A stretch of 47,949 bases of DNA from Candidatus Competibacteraceae bacterium (GTDB taxonomy: Bacteria; Pseudomonadota; Gammaproteobacteria; Competibacterales; Competibacteraceae): contig JAPUDV010000108.1 of the NCBI GenBank assembly GCA_027492875.1, positions 1 to 47,949 of the forward strand, given 5' to 3'. Shown one piece after another: positions 9,616-19,130 of this stretch. Position numbers and translations under genes: made by a program. The number at the start of each line of letters is the position of its first letter. Within the stretch, counting starts at the first letter, position 1. The notes under the pieces were generated by a model. That model was not told where the DNA came from. It did not search any database and was given only the letters and a program-made list of their open reading frames with translations.

Positions 9616-10986
9616 TCATTCGTCCAGCGCTTTCTTGGGATCGATGCCCAGCGCGCGCAGCTTGCGGTAGAGGTTGGTACGCTCCATGCCTACCCGCTCG
9701 GCCAACCGCGCCACGTTGCCTTCGCATTCGCGAAACTGTTGCATCAGATAGGTTCGTTCGAACTGTTCCCGCGCCTCGCGCAGCGGCAGGTTCAGGGGAA
9801 TGCTGCCGACATCCTGGGATTTGGCGGTGGTGATGCCGCGCACGGCGGCGTCCACTTCCTCCAGCGTGATTTCCTCCTCGCCGCCCAGAATCAGCAGGCG
9901 CTGCACCAGGTTCTTCAACTCGCGGATGTTGCCGGACCAGTTGTAGTTGCGCAGCCGGTTCTGGGCCGCCAGGGTAAAATGGCGATAAGTTAGCCCTTCC
10001 TGATCGACGAAATAACCGATGTAGTAATTGAGCAGTTCCGGCACGTCCTCGATGTGATCGCGCAGCGGCGGCAGCTTGATCGGCACCACGTTCAGCTGAT
10101 AGTACAGATCCTCGCGGAACCGTCCGGTCGCCACCTCCTGTTCCAGGTCGCGGTGGGTGGCGGCCGCCACCCGCACGTTGACCCGCACCGGCTCCTTGCC
10201 ACCGATGCGCAGGAAGGAACCGTTTTCCAGGGCGCTGGCCAACTTGGCCTGGGCTTCGAGGTCCATGTCGGCCAGTTCGTCGAGAAACAGGGTGCCGCCG
10301 CTGGCCTGCTCCAGCCGACCGTAGTGAACTCGCTCGCCCTGCTCGGAGCCGAACAGCTCCAGACTGGCGTTTTCGCGGGCGATCGACCCCACTCCCACAT
10401 CCACGAACGGGCCGTTGCGGCGCGGGCTGTGGGCGTGCAGGAAGCGGGCGTAAACTTCCTTGCCGGTCCCGGGTTCGCCGAAGATCAGTACCGGGGCGTC
10501 GTGCTGGGCAATCTTGAGCACCTGGGCCCGCAACCGCTGGATGACCTCGCTGCGGCCGACCGGCTCGGCGACGATCCGCTGCTGGCGGCGCAGGTTCTGG
10601 TTTTCCCGCGCCAGCCGGTCGGCATCCAGCGCCCGCTCCACGGTCAGCAGCAGCTTGGCCATCGACAGCGGCTTTTCGATGAAATCGTAGGCGCCCAGCC
10701 GGGTCGCCTCGACCGCGGTTTCGACCGTGCCGTGGCCGGACATCATGATCACCGGACAGGGTAGATGGTCGCCCTCGCTCCACTCCTTCAGCAAGGTGAT
10801 GCCATCGGTGTCCGGCATCCAGATATCGAGCAGGATTAAATCGGGCCGTTGGGCGCGGCGGGCTTCGCGGGCTGCGGCGGCGTGCTCCGCGATAGCCACG
10901 CTATAACCCTCATCTTCCAGGATTTCCTTCACCAGATCGCGAATGTCCGGCTCATCATCGACCACCAAAATATAAGATGCGCTCAT
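9616..10986 (-). CDS. ntrX: NtrX-like sigma-54 type response regulator
   Basis: This 456-residue regulator has an N-terminal receiver (phospho-acceptor Asp54 in LILLDIWMPD). Next comes an AAA+ domain with Walker A GEPGTGKE and Walker B GGTLFLDELADM. A C-terminal Fis-type helix-turn-helix (about 410-450, NVARLAERVGMERTNLYRKL) ends it. It pairs with the NtrY-like kinase just upstream, overlapping it in ATGA. The loop that in sigma-54 activators reads GAFTGA is replaced: after ELFGSEQG the chain goes straight to ERVHYGRLEQA. NtrX proteins commonly lack this loop and so may not activate sigma-54 polymerase. Targets are probably nitrogen, redox or envelope genes, by analogy with other NtrYX systems. 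Confidence 0.92.
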   Translation of the reverse strand: MSASYILVVDDEPDIRDLVKEILEDEGYSVAIAEHAAAAREARRAQRPDLILLDIWMPDTDGITLLKEWSEGDHLPCPVIMMSGHGTVETAVEATRLGAYDFIEKPLSMAKLLLTVERALDADRLARENQNLRRQQRIVAEPVGRSEVIQRLRAQVLKIAQHDAPVLIFGEPGTGKEVYARFLHAHSPRRNGPFVDVGVGSIARENASLELFGSEQGERVHYGRLEQASGGTLFLDELADMDLEAQAKLASALENGSFLRIGGKEPVRVNVRVAAATHRDLEQEVATGRFREDLYYQLNVVPIKLPPLRDHIEDVPELLNYYIGYFVDQEGLTYRHFTLAAQNRLRNYNWSGNIRELKNLVQRLLILGGEEEITLEEVDAAVRGITTAKSQDVGSIPLNLPLREAREQFERTYLMQQFRECEGNVARLAERVGMERTNLYRKLRALGIDPKKALDE

Positions 10987-13214
10987 CCGGCCTCCTTATC
11001 GGCATTTAACGGCACGGCGGAACCGGCGGGCGGGACCGGAGACCCGGCGCTGCTATGCAGCGGCAACCGGACCACGACCCGGGCGCCACCGTCCTCCGGC
11101 GATTCCAGCTGGATCCATCCCCCGTGTTCTTCGACGATTTTCTTGACGATGGCCAATCCTAGTCCGGTTCCCTTGGGTTTGGTAGTCACGTAGGGCTCGA
11201 AGGCGTTGTTCAGGATATGGTCGGGAAAACCGGGGCCGTCGTCGCGCAGGCTCAGTTGGGCGCAATCGGCTCCGGTCACATGCTCGCGGGCAGCGCCGAT
11301 CCACAAGGTCGAACCGTGGTCGCCGCCGATGGCTTCAATCGAGTTCTTGACCAGGTTGTGCAGCAACTGACGCAGCCGGCCCTTGTCGGCGTTGACCGGC
11401 AGCGGCTCGCGAGCCAGTTCCAGCTTGATCTCCACGCCGGCCGGATAATCGCGGTACAAATAGAGCACCTCGGCGATAAATTCGTTCATTTCCACCGGTT
11501 CCAGTTGCAGGCGCGGCGGGCGAGCGTATTCGTTGAAGGCGTCCACCATCTCCTTCATCGCCTGCACCTGCTGGATGATGGTGTGCGTGCCGCGATCCAG
11601 CACCCGGCCCTGTTCGGCATCGAACAGTTTGAGGTACTTGTGGCGGATGCGCTCGGTGGCCAGTTGGATCGGCGTCAGCGGGTTCTTGATTTCGTGAGCC
11701 AGCCGGCGCGCCACCTCCGCCCAGGCGGCGTCGCGCTCGGCCTGGACCAGATGGGTAATGTCGTCGAAAACCACGACGTGACCGCCGCGCAGACCGACCG
11801 CGTCCGGCAACGAGCTGCCGCGGCACATCAGAATGCGCCGTCCGGCGCCGCTGAACCAGGCGATTTCCTGCCGCCAGTCGCCACCCCGGGCGAGTTGCGG
11901 GGCGAGCGCCTCGATCAAATCCTGCAACACCGGCTGTTCGACGGCAATTCTCTGGCTGTGGGCACCGATGAAAGCTTGCAAATCCACTCCCAGGAGTTGG
12001 CTGGCCGCCTCGTTGCAGGTTTGCAGGTGACCGGCCTGATCGATGGTCAGAACCCCGGACGACAGTCGCGCCAGCACCGTCTCCAAATAGGCGCGCTGGC
12101 TTTCGACCAGCGCCTGGCTGTGTTGCGCGGCATCGCGCGCCTGCGCCAGGTTGCGGGTCATCTGGTTGAAGGATTGCACCAGAAACCCCAGTTCGTCGGT
12201 GCCGGTGCGCGCCAGTTGCTTGTCGAACTGACCGGCGGCGACCGCCTGGGTCCCGCCGGCCAGCTCGCGCAGTGGCTGCACCAGCCGGTGCGCGGTGTAG
12301 AACGCGGCCCAGAACGCCGCCAGCACCGCCAGCAGCAGCGCCAGCGACAGAATCAGGGTAAAACTGGCCTTCAACGGCGCCCGCAGGAAGATCAGTTCCT
12401 TGTAGCTGTCGAAGGCCGCCTGCACCGCGTCGGCCAACAGGCTGAGCCGGTCGGTCACCGGGAACAGCGCCTGCAGCAGTCGCTCCTCGTTGCCGAAGCC
12501 CGTCACCCGCACCACCACGCGGATGTGGAATCCCGCGTCGCGGATCGGCTCCAGGCCGACGTAGTTGCGGCCCTGCCGCACTTGCAGCAGCACCGTATCC
12601 GGTGGGGGCTCCGGCAAAGCCAGCGAGGGGTCGGCGGTGGCGGTCGCGATGATGCGGCCGCCGCGGCCGAACAGAGTCAGCTCGGAAGCCTCGCCGAAAT
12701 CAAGCAGATCGTCCAGGCGCCGGGCCACCTGCTCGCCGTAGTTTTCGGTAACGCTGTCGGCGATCCGCACGGTTTGCTTGAGCACGTCGCGCATTCGCAG
12801 GTCCAGGGCGGTTCGGCTGAGTTCCAGGGCATCCTCCAGCCCGCGGTCCACCCGAACGTTGAACCAGCTATCGATGCCTCGTTGCAGGAAATTCAGCGAG
12901 AAGCCGTAAACCAGCGCCACCGGCGTGATGGCCAGCACGGCGAAGATCCCCACCAGCCGCAAGGTCAGCCGCGCGCCGGGCACCTGGCGGCGGTACAAGC
13001 CGATCAACCCGATCAGATTGTAGAGAATCAGCGCCGCCAGCGCCGCCAGCCCGACGGCGCTGGCCAGCAGCAGCCAGGCGTACATCTGTTCGAAGTGGGC
13101 GGAGTTGGTGGTGGCGCTCGCCATCAGAACCAGCATGACCAACAGCAGCCCCAGCAGCACCAGCACCGGAGATAGCCCCTGACCTCGAGCGAGCCGGCGG
13201 ATCAAAGCGGCCAT
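10983..13214 (-). CDS. ntrY: NtrY-like membrane sensor histidine kinase
   Basis: This roughly 743-residue kinase has N-terminal membrane spans (about 15-40, 45-70 and 85-110). A periplasmic sensor region follows, then a further span (about 285-310), HAMP, PAS, the HisKA dimerisation domain with phospho-acceptor His in RRLAHEIKNPLTPIQLA, and a HATPase domain with N box NLVKNSIEAIGG and G boxes DDGPGFPD and KGTGLGLAIVKK. It should phosphorylate the NtrX-like regulator encoded next. The ATG at 13214 is preferred; a GTG three codons upstream (13223) is possible. Either start overlaps the end of the DUF4390 gene, indicating one transcript. The end overlaps ntrX by four bases. Confidence 0.92.
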   Translation of the reverse strand: MAALIRRLARGQGLSPVLVLLGLLLVMLVLMASATTNSAHFEQMYAWLLLASAVGLAALAALILYNLIGLIGLYRRQVPGARLTLRLVGIFAVLAITPVALVYGFSLNFLQRGIDSWFNVRVDRGLEDALELSRTALDLRMRDVLKQTVRIADSVTENYGEQVARRLDDLLDFGEASELTLFGRGGRIIATATADPSLALPEPPPDTVLLQVRQGRNYVGLEPIRDAGFHIRVVVRVTGFGNEERLLQALFPVTDRLSLLADAVQAAFDSYKELIFLRAPLKASFTLILSLALLLAVLAAFWAAFYTAHRLVQPLRELAGGTQAVAAGQFDKQLARTGTDELGFLVQSFNQMTRNLAQARDAAQHSQALVESQRAYLETVLARLSSGVLTIDQAGHLQTCNEAASQLLGVDLQAFIGAHSQRIAVEQPVLQDLIEALAPQLARGGDWRQEIAWFSGAGRRILMCRGSSLPDAVGLRGGHVVVFDDITHLVQAERDAAWAEVARRLAHEIKNPLTPIQLATERIRHKYLKLFDAEQGRVLDRGTHTIIQQVQAMKEMVDAFNEYARPPRLQLEPVEMNEFIAEVLYLYRDYPAGVEIKLELAREPLPVNADKGRLRQLLHNLVKNSIEAIGGDHGSTLWIGAAREHVTGADCAQLSLRDDGPGFPDHILNNAFEPYVTTKPKGTGLGLAIVKKIVEEHGGWIQLESPEDGGARVVVRLPLHSSAGSPVPPAGSAVPLNADKEAG

Positions 13215-13771
13215 GCGTACCACTCGCTGGTGAGTCGCCAGCCCTCGGAGAGATAGGCAAGCAAGCGCAGCGGCGCCGGCAGGGCATCGAGGTCGAGCCG
13301 CGCCTGCAATGCACCTTCGTAGCGCTGGTCCGGCGCCAGCAAGCTGTGATCGAGCAGGGGGAATTCGTGGATTTGGCCCATGAACCGCAGCGCGGCCGGG
13401 CGGGTGGGAAAGTTGCGGCGCTCGCCGCTATTGAGATTGTGGACCAGATACTGCCGGCTCAGCGCATGGTATTCGAGGCGGAAACGCTGGGCCAGCGAAT
13501 AGACCGTTTCATCCCACACCCAGGAGCGCCGCCGCCGCACCTCCATCAGCAGTTCGATGGTGAGCGGCACTCCATTTTGCAGGGCGTCCAGCGCCTGCTC
13601 GCTGAGGCTGTATTCAATCTGGGCGCTCAGACGGTAGACCCCGCCTTCCAAACGAGTGCTGGCGTCGATCACATCGAAACCGGCCGCCCGGACACTGGTG
13701 ACCGCCAGCAGCGCCAGCAGCGCCAGCAGCCCGGTGCGGAGCCGGGTCCGAATCAGCACGCCGGCCAGCAT
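13202..13771 (-). CDS. DUF4390 domain-containing protein
   Basis: This is a 189-residue exported protein of the DUF4390 family, which almost always sits between rsmB and ntrY in this operon type. A signal peptide or single N-terminal span (about 8-28, LLALLALLAVTSVRA) precedes a beta-rich domain. The family segment SQQYLVHN is here SRQYLVHNLNSGERRNFP. The function is unknown. Its fixed place before the NtrY sensor suggests a periplasmic role connected with that kinase, which is inference from position only. The ATG at 13771 overlaps the end of rsmB (13753) by 19 bases, and the end overlaps the start of ntrY, so it is embedded in a coupled operon. Confidence 0.85.
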   Translation of the reverse strand: MLAGVLIRTRLRTGLLALLALLAVTSVRAAGFDVIDASTRLEGGVYRLSAQIEYSLSEQALDALQNGVPLTIELLMEVRRRRSWVWDETVYSLAQRFRLEYHALSRQYLVHNLNSGERRNFPTRPAALRFMGQIHEFPLLDHSLLAPDQRYEGALQARLDLDALPAPLRLLAYLSEGWRLTSEWYAWPL

Positions 13772-15081
13772 GGCTCCGCCTCCGGGGCCACGGTTTGCCT
13801 GCCCAGCACGGCATAATAGAACCCATCCATGCCGCCCTCTCCCGGCAGAATCTGGCGGCCGCGCGGCGCGGCGTGGCCCCAGTCCGCCGGGATCGGTTGC
13901 TCGCGGGCCTCCGGATGGGCGGCGAGAAAAGCCGCCACCACCTGCTCGTTCTCCGCGCGCAGCACCGAGCAGGTGACGTACAGCAGCAGCCCCCCCGGCC
14001 GCAGCAGCGGCCACAGCCCGGTCAGCAGCGCTTGCTGCCGCCCGGCCAGCGCGGCGATATCGCTCTCGCGGCGCAGCAGCTTGATATCGGGATGGCGGCG
14101 GATCACCCCGGTCGCCGAACAGGGAGCATCCAACAGAATCCGGTCGTAAGGCGCGCCGTCCCACCAGTCCGCCGGCCGCCGGGCGTCGCCCGCGATCAGT
14201 CGGGCACCCAACCGCAACCGGGCCAAGGTATCGCGCACCCGCTCCAGCCGGACAGCGTCCCGATCCAGCGCGGTCAGATCAAGGTCCGGCGCGCATTCCA
14301 GCAGATGCCCGGTCTTACCGCCGGGCGCGGCGCAGGCGTCCAGCACTCGCTGCCCCGGATGAATCTCCAGCAGCGGCGCCGCCAGTTGCGCGCCGGTATC
14401 CTGGACCGACACCCAACCCTCGGCGAAGCCCGGCAGCGTCGCCGGATCGGCGGGGGTGGCCAAGGTCAACGCGGTTTCGACCGCCGCCAGCCCGGCGGTG
14501 TAACCCGCCGTCGCCAACCGTTGCCGGTATTCCTCCCGCTCGAATCGAAGCCGGTTGACCCGCAGCGTGAAAGGCGGGCGAGCATTGTTGGCGTCGACGA
14601 TGGCGGGCCAGTCGTCCGGCCAATCCCGCCGCAACCGCTCCAGCAACCAGCACGGATGGGCGGCGCGGGCCGCCGCATCCGCCTCGATCCGCGTTTCCAG
14701 TTCCGCGCGCCGGCGCAGGGCGTTTCGTAACACCGCGTTGACCAGACCCGCCGCCCAGGGTTTGTGCAACGGGCGAACGGCGGCGACGGTTTCGGTCACC
14801 GCGGCGTGTTCGGGAACGCGCAAGTGCCACAACTGGTAGAGGCCGGCCAGCAACAGGCCTCGAACCGCCTGCTCGCCCGGCGCCAGCGGCCGCGCCAGCA
14901 ACCGGTCGAGCAAAAACTGCAATTGCGGCTGCCAGCGGCAGACGCCGTAACACAGTTCTTGAAGCAGGCCACGCTCGCCCGGACTGGCGTGCTCCAGAGC
15001 GAGCGGCAGCGCCGTGGCCAGCGACTGACCTTCGCCCAGTACCCGGCCCAGCACCTGGGCTGCGAGGGCGCGGGTGTTCAT
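13753..15081 (-). CDS. rsmB: 16S rRNA (cytosine(967)-C5)-methyltransferase
   Basis: RsmB makes m5C967 in 16S rRNA. The 442-residue protein has an N-terminal NusB-like RNA-binding domain (about 1-140) and a C-terminal Rossmann methyltransferase. The SAM motif [16 protein letters not shown] lies near residue 246. The first conserved Cys is in [18 protein letters not shown], and the catalytic Cys is in [14 protein letters not shown]. Length fits E. coli RsmB (429 aa). The ATG at 15081 overlaps the fmt stop in ATGA, so I rejected the long upstream extension of the frame, which runs antiparallel through fmt. Fmt, RsmB and Def together are a translation-related set. Confidence 0.95.
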   Translation of the reverse strand: MNTRALAAQVLGRVLGEGQSLATALPLALEHASPGERGLLQELCYGVCRWQPQLQFLLDRLLARPLAPGEQAVRGLLLAGLYQLWHLRVPEHAAVTETVAAVRPLHKPWAAGLVNAVLRNALRRRAELETRIEADAAARAAHPCWLLERLRRDWPDDWPAIVDANNARPPFTLRVNRLRFEREEYRQRLATAGYTAGLAAVETALTLATPADPATLPGFAEGWVSVQDTGAQLAAPLLEIHPGQRVLDACAAPGGKTGHLLECAPDLDLTALDRDAVRLERVRDTLARLRLGARLIAGDARRPADWWDGAPYDRILLDAPCSATGVIRRHPDIKLLRRESDIAALAGRQQALLTGLWPLLRPGGLLLYVTCSVLRAENEQVVAAFLAAHPEAREQPIPADWGHAAPRGRQILPGEGGMDGFYYAVLGRQTVAPEAEPCWPAC

Positions 15082-16025
15082 GCCGCGCCCAGCCGCTGGC
15101 CGACCAGCCGGCGGGCGTTCAGAAACGCGGCGGCGGGCAGCGGCCGCCCGCCCGGCAGTTGCACTTCGGTCAACCGCAGCACCCCGGAACCGGTCGCAAC
15201 CGCGATCCCCGCCGGGTCTTCGCGCAGGACCGTGCCCGGCGGCGCGGCGGACGACTCCTGCTCGGCCCGCGCTCGCCAGACGCGCAACGTCTGACCGGCC
15301 AGTTCGGTTCGAGCCACGGGATGAGGGTTGAACGCCAACACCCGCCGCTCCAGTTCCAGCGCCGGCCGGCTCCAATCCAGCTCGGTCTCGGTCTTGTCCA
15401 ACTTGGGGGCATGGGTGGCGCGGGCGTCGTCCTGCGGTTTGGCGACCAGTCGTCCGGCCAGCAAATCCGCCAGCGCCGCCCGCAGCGTTTCGGCGCCCAG
15501 CGCGGCCAGTCGGTCGTGCAGCTCGCCGCCGGTCGTCCCGCGGGGGATCGGGCAGGCGGCCCGCGCCAGCACTGGCCCGGTATCCAGGCCGGCTTCCATG
15601 CGCATGAGGCAGATGCCGGTCTCGTCGTCGCCGACCAGCAACGCCCGCTGGATCGGCGCCGCGCCGCGCCAGCGTGGCAGCAGCGAGGCATGGATATTGA
15701 CGCAACCCCGTCGCGGGATCGCCAGCACCGCCGGCGGCAAGATCAGGCCGTAGGCGGCCACCACCAGCAGATCCGGCGCCGCGCTCGCCAGCTCGGCCCA
15801 AACGGCGGGATCGCGCAAGCTGGCCGGCTGGTGGACCGGAATGCCGGCGGACTGCGCGCAAATCTTGACCGGGCTGGCGCGCAACCGCCGGCCGCGCCCG
15901 GCGGGTCGGTCCGGTTGGGTATAGACGGCGGCGGGCGCGTGACCGACATCGAGCAGGGCTTGCAGGGCGGGTACCGCGAAATCGGGGGTACCCGCGAAGA
16001 TCAGACGTGGCGCGGTGGCGGTCAT
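15078..16025 (-). CDS. fmt: Methionyl-tRNA formyltransferase
   Basis: Fmt transfers the formyl group of 10-formyl-tetrahydrofolate to methionyl initiator tRNA. The 315-residue protein has the N-terminal formyltransferase domain with [11 protein letters not shown] (about 11-21), the family signature [18 protein letters not shown] (about 109-126, with catalytic Asn108 and His109) and the DTGPV segment. The C-terminal OB-fold domain follows from about residue 205. Length equals E. coli Fmt (315 aa). It lies 91 bases downstream of def, the usual partner that later removes the formyl group, and is coupled to rsmB by a four-base overlap. Confidence 0.96.
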   Translation of the reverse strand: MTATAPRLIFAGTPDFAVPALQALLDVGHAPAAVYTQPDRPAGRGRRLRASPVKICAQSAGIPVHQPASLRDPAVWAELASAAPDLLVVAAYGLILPPAVLAIPRRGCVNIHASLLPRWRGAAPIQRALLVGDDETGICLMRMEAGLDTGPVLARAACPIPRGTTGGELHDRLAALGAETLRAALADLLAGRLVAKPQDDARATHAPKLDKTETELDWSRPALELERRVLAFNPHPVARTELAGQTLRVWRARAEQESSAAPPGTVLREDPAGIAVATGSGVLRLTEVQLPGGRPLPAAAFLNARRLVGQRLGAA

Positions 16026-16116
16026 GGGGTGCGTGGTTTGGCGGAGGCGCCGCTCGTTACTGAAAGACGGGCGGCGTGGTTTGGCGGGGCGGGCGCGGAG
16101 CCTGACGCATTCATGC

Positions 16117-16629
16117 TCAGGGCGCGTGCGATTCCAGACGGGCCTGTTTCTCCAACTTCCTGCGGATGCGGTCGCGCTTCAGCACCGATAGATAATCGAT
16201 GAACAGCTTGCCGTCCAGGTGATCGATCTCGTGCTGGATACAGATCGCCAGCAAGCCGCTGGCATCGAGTTCGAACGGCTCGCCGTCGCGGTCCAGCGCG
16301 CTGACCCGGACCCGTCCGGCGCGGCGGACGGTCTCGTAAAAGCCAGGCACCGACAAACAGCCTTCCTCCGTCTCGCTCTCACCGTCCCGCTCGAGCACGG
16401 TCGGGTTGACGAACACCAGCGGCCGATTTTTCTCCTCGGAAACATCCATCACCACGATGCGTTTCCGGACGTTGACCTGAGTCGCGGCCAAGCCGATGCC
16501 CGGCGCCGCGTACATGGTCTCCAACATGTCGGCCATCAGCGCGCGCGCGCCGTCGTCGACGATTTCCACCGGCAGCGCCGGTTTGCGCAACCGGGAATCG
16601 GGATAATGCAGTAGGGTCAATCGTGCCAT
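16117..16629 (-). CDS. def: Peptide deformylase
   Basis: This metalloenzyme removes the formyl group from the N-terminus of new proteins. The 170-residue sequence has the three catalytic motifs of type I deformylases: GIGLAATQ (44-51), EEGCLSVPG (88-96, metal ligand Cys91) and QHEIDHLDG (132-140, metal ligands His133 and His137, catalytic Glu134). Length matches E. coli Def (169 aa). It is the first gene of the long minus-strand operon and is divergent from the lysM gene across about 148 bases. Confidence 0.97.
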   Translation of the reverse strand: MARLTLLHYPDSRLRKPALPVEIVDDGARALMADMLETMYAAPGIGLAATQVNVRKRIVVMDVSEEKNRPLVFVNPTVLERDGESETEEGCLSVPGFYETVRRAGRVRVSALDRDGEPFELDASGLLAICIQHEIDHLDGKLFIDYLSVLKRDRIRRKLEKQARLESHAP

Positions 16630-16710
16630 GGCAGCTCCGCGAATGCTTCGTTCAGTCGACTCACTGTTTTTTGCATACGGAAATCATACGAGAAACTCTG
16701 GTACGGGGGC

Positions 16711-16716
16711 TATACT
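16711..16716 (+). promoter_or_regulatory. Candidate -10 box for the lysM-dprA transcript
   Basis: A TATACT hexamer lies 62 bases before the lysM ATG in the def-lysM divergent region and differs from the TATAAT consensus at one base. No good -35 hexamer is visible 16-18 bases upstream, so this would be a weak or activator-dependent promoter. The call rests on the hexamer and its position alone. Confidence 0.3.
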
Positions 16717-16777
16717 TTAGCGCGATGGGGGTGATTCGCTACCCCCCGCCCGTTTCTTCGGAGGATGAGCAAGGACC

Positions 16778-17926
16778 ATGAACATCTCGCGTTCCTCGAA
16801 CGTCACGCGTTTCTCAAGGCAGCTTGGGACCGCCCTGTCGCTGGCGGCGGCGCTCCTGCTCGGGGCGTGCGTCCAAATGCCTTCCCAACCCGAATCCAGC
16901 TCCGCCGCCGAACCACCGCCGATTTCCGGATCGGCGGGAACCGCCGGCGCCGTGCCGGCGCCGGTCGCGCTGCGGCCGGACCATCCTCAAACCTACACCG
17001 TGGTCCCCGGAGACACGCTGTGGGGCATCGCCGGACGGTTTTTGCGGGATCCCTGGCAGTGGCGGGAGATCTGGCGGCAAAACCCGCAGCTTCGCAACCC
17101 CAACCGGATCTACCCCGGCGACCTGCTCCAGTTCAGCCACGACGCCGGTGGCCAGCCGCAATTGGAAGTCGCCGAGCGCGATGAGATTCCGCTGCTCAAG
17201 TTGTCGCCCAAAGTCCGGGTCGAGGAGCTGAGCCAGCCGATCCCACCGGTGCCGCGCGACGCGGTCGAAGCGTTTCTGACCCGCGCCGTGATCCTGAGCG
17301 AGGCTCAGTGGAAGACGACGCCCTACATCGTGGCCGACGACGACAACCAGGTTGTCTACACCGACCGCGATCGGGTGTACGCGCGTGGCGCTCTCTTCGA
17401 CCAGCCGCGCTATCAGGTGTTCCGCCCCGGCGAAGAACTGCGCGAGCCGGGTTCCGGTCGCTACCTGGGCACCGCTGGCCTCTATCTGGGCGAGGCGGTT
17501 CTGGAGCAGGATGGCGATCCGGCCACGTTCACGCTGGCCAATACGATCGCCCCGATCCGGGCCGGCGACCGGCTGCTGCCGATCGAGGCCGAGCGCGAAC
17601 TTTACCGCTTCGAACCGCATCCGGTTCCGCCGGACACCGAAGGCTCCATCATCGCCAAGCTCGACACCAACGTCACCCAGATCACCCAGTACAGCAGCGT
17701 CATCGTCAATTTGGGCGCTCAGGAAGGCATCGAGCCCGGCCACGTACTCGCCATCTACGGCAAGGGACGGGAAGTCGAGGATCCGGTCTCCGGCGGCAGC
17801 GTCAAGTTGCCGGGCGAACGCGCCGGCCTGTTGATGATCTACAAGGTCCACGATCTGGTCAGCTACGGACTGGTGATGCAGGCCGATCGTGCCATTCATT
17901 TGCAGGATCGGGTAACCACCCCCTGA
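16778..17926 (+). CDS. LysM-domain lipoprotein
   Basis: This 382-residue exported protein has a lipoprotein signal with lipobox LLGAC (Cys31). A Pro/Ser/Ala-rich linker follows, then one LysM peptidoglycan-binding domain (about 72-119, YTVVPGDTLWGIAGRFL to NRIYPGDLLQF). A roughly 260-residue C-terminal region is conserved in this gene family but has no known activity. Gammaproteobacteria usually encode it just upstream of dprA and divergent from def. It probably anchors in a membrane and contacts the cell wall. A GGAGGA ribosome site precedes the ATG. Its TGA stop overlaps the proposed CTG start of dprA. Confidence 0.9.
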   Translation: MNISRSSNVTRFSRQLGTALSLAAALLLGACVQMPSQPESSSAAEPPPISGSAGTAGAVPAPVALRPDHPQTYTVVPGDTLWGIAGRFLRDPWQWREIWRQNPQLRNPNRIYPGDLLQFSHDAGGQPQLEVAERDEIPLLKLSPKVRVEELSQPIPPVPRDAVEAFLTRAVILSEAQWKTTPYIVADDDNQVVYTDRDRVYARGALFDQPRYQVFRPGEELREPGSGRYLGTAGLYLGEAVLEQDGDPATFTLANTIAPIRAGDRLLPIEAERELYRFEPHPVPPDTEGSIIAKLDTNVTQITQYSSVIVNLGAQEGIEPGHVLAIYGKGREVEDPVSGGSVKLPGERAGLLMIYKVHDLVSYGLVMQADRAIHLQDRVTTP

Positions 17927-19050
17927 ACCACTCCGCCACGCCTCCGGCCGCCGAGCCGGCCTGGCTGCTGGCGCTGCTGCGGGCGCCGGGCATCGGCCCC
18001 GCCCGTTTTGGCCGGCTGTTGGCGCATTTCGGTTCGGCGGCTGCGGTCTTCGCCGCCGGCCACGCTGAACTGCGCCAACTGGATCTGCCGACCGCCGCGC
18101 TCGATGCGCTGCGAAAGCCCGACTGGCTGCGGGTGGAACAGGATTTGGCCTGGCTGGAACGGCCCGGCAACCATCTGCTGCAACTGGACGACCCCCGCTA
18201 TCCGCCGCTGCTGCGGCAAATCGCTTATCCGCCGCCGCTGTTGTTCGTCCACGGCAACCCCGACTGTCTGCGGACGCCGCAGCTCGCCATCGTCGGCACC
18301 CGCAACCCGACTCCGCCCGGCCGGGAAACCGCTCACCACTTTGCCGCTCATCTGGCCGGCGCCGGCTTGGCCGTCACCAGCGGCCTGGCGCTCGGCATCG
18401 ACGCCGCCGCCCACCAGGGCGCACTGGCTGGGGGTGGCCAAACCATCGCGGTGATGGGCACCAGCCTGGACCGGGTTTATCCCGCCAGGCACCGGGATCT
18501 GGCTCATGCCATTGCCGAGCGTGGCGCGCTGGTGTCGGAACTGCCGGTCGGCACGCCGGCGACGGCCGAAAATTTCCCCCGGCGCAACCGCCTGATCAGC
18601 GGGTTGGCGCTGGGCGTGCTGGTGGTGGAAGCCGCCCTGCAGAGCGGTTCGTTGATCACCGCCCGCCAAGCCCTCGACCAGGGCCGCGAAGTGTTCGCAA
18701 TCCCCGGTTCGATTCACAACCCCTTGGTCAAGGGTTGCCACGCGCTGATCCGGCAGGGTGCAAAACTGGTGGAAACGGCTGCCGATATTCTTGAGGAATT
18801 GGGCTCCCTCGCGGCGTTCGTCGGCGGCGAGGCCGAAACCTCGACCACCACCTCGCCAGCTTTGGAAACGCTGGACGAAGACTACCGGCAGCTGCTCGCG
18901 GCGATGGGTGACGGACCGTTGGCGGTCGATTCGCTGGTGGAGCAGTGCGGATTGACGGCGGAAGTGGTTTCCTCCATGCTGCTGATTTTGGAATTGGAAG
19001 GTTATGTGGCAGCCGTCCCTGGTGGTTTGTACTGCCGCCTGAAAGCCTGA
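17923..19050 (+). CDS. dprA: DNA-processing protein DprA
   Basis: DprA binds incoming single-stranded DNA during natural transformation and loads RecA. The roughly 375-residue protein has an N-terminal SAM-like helical region with LLRAPGIGPARFGRLLAHFG. The Rossmann-like DprA core follows (LAIVGTRNPTPPGRE near residue 120, SGLALGIDAAAHQGAL, PRRNRLISGLA, QSGSLITARQALDQGR). A C-terminal winged-helix domain comes from about residue 310. No ATG, GTG or TTG lies in frame close to the conserved start. The CTG at 17923, overlapping the lysM stop as CTGA, gives the right length, so I infer a rare CTG start with translational coupling. The first in-frame GTG (about 18136) would remove much of the N-terminal domain. 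Confidence 0.92.
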   Translation: MNHSATPPAAEPAWLLALLRAPGIGPARFGRLLAHFGSAAAVFAAGHAELRQLDLPTAALDALRKPDWLRVEQDLAWLERPGNHLLQLDDPRYPPLLRQIAYPPPLLFVHGNPDCLRTPQLAIVGTRNPTPPGRETAHHFAAHLAGAGLAVTSGLALGIDAAAHQGALAGGGQTIAVMGTSLDRVYPARHRDLAHAIAERGALVSELPVGTPATAENFPRRNRLISGLALGVLVVEAALQSGSLITARQALDQGREVFAIPGSIHNPLVKGCHALIRQGAKLVETAADILEELGSLAAFVGGEAETSTTTSPALETLDEDYRQLLAAMGDGPLAVDSLVEQCGLTAEVVSSMLLILELEGYVAAVPGGLYCRLKA

Positions 19051-19082
19051 AAGCCGGCCGCCTGAACCGGCGCCTGCCCGCG

Positions 19083-19107
19083 CCCGCCGCCGGACGGCGG
19101 GGTTTTT
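19083..19107 (+). terminator. Rho-independent terminator after dprA
   Basis: A perfect 7-bp stem (CCCGCCG at 19083-19089 with CGGCGGG at 19095-19101, loop of five bases) is followed by GTTTTT. It lies about 32 bases after the dprA stop and ends about 23 bases before the smg start. It should end lysM-dprA transcripts or reduce read-through into smg-topA. Confidence 0.8.
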
Positions 19108-19130
19108 GTCCTTCCCAGATGAGCGCTGGA

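Noticed and set aside
11217..13175. A very long open frame on the plus strand opposite ntrY (over 600 codons)
   Set aside because: It is the antisense shadow of ntrY in high-GC DNA: composition is Gln/Arg/His-rich, no motif is present, and the minus strand carries a complete histidine kinase.
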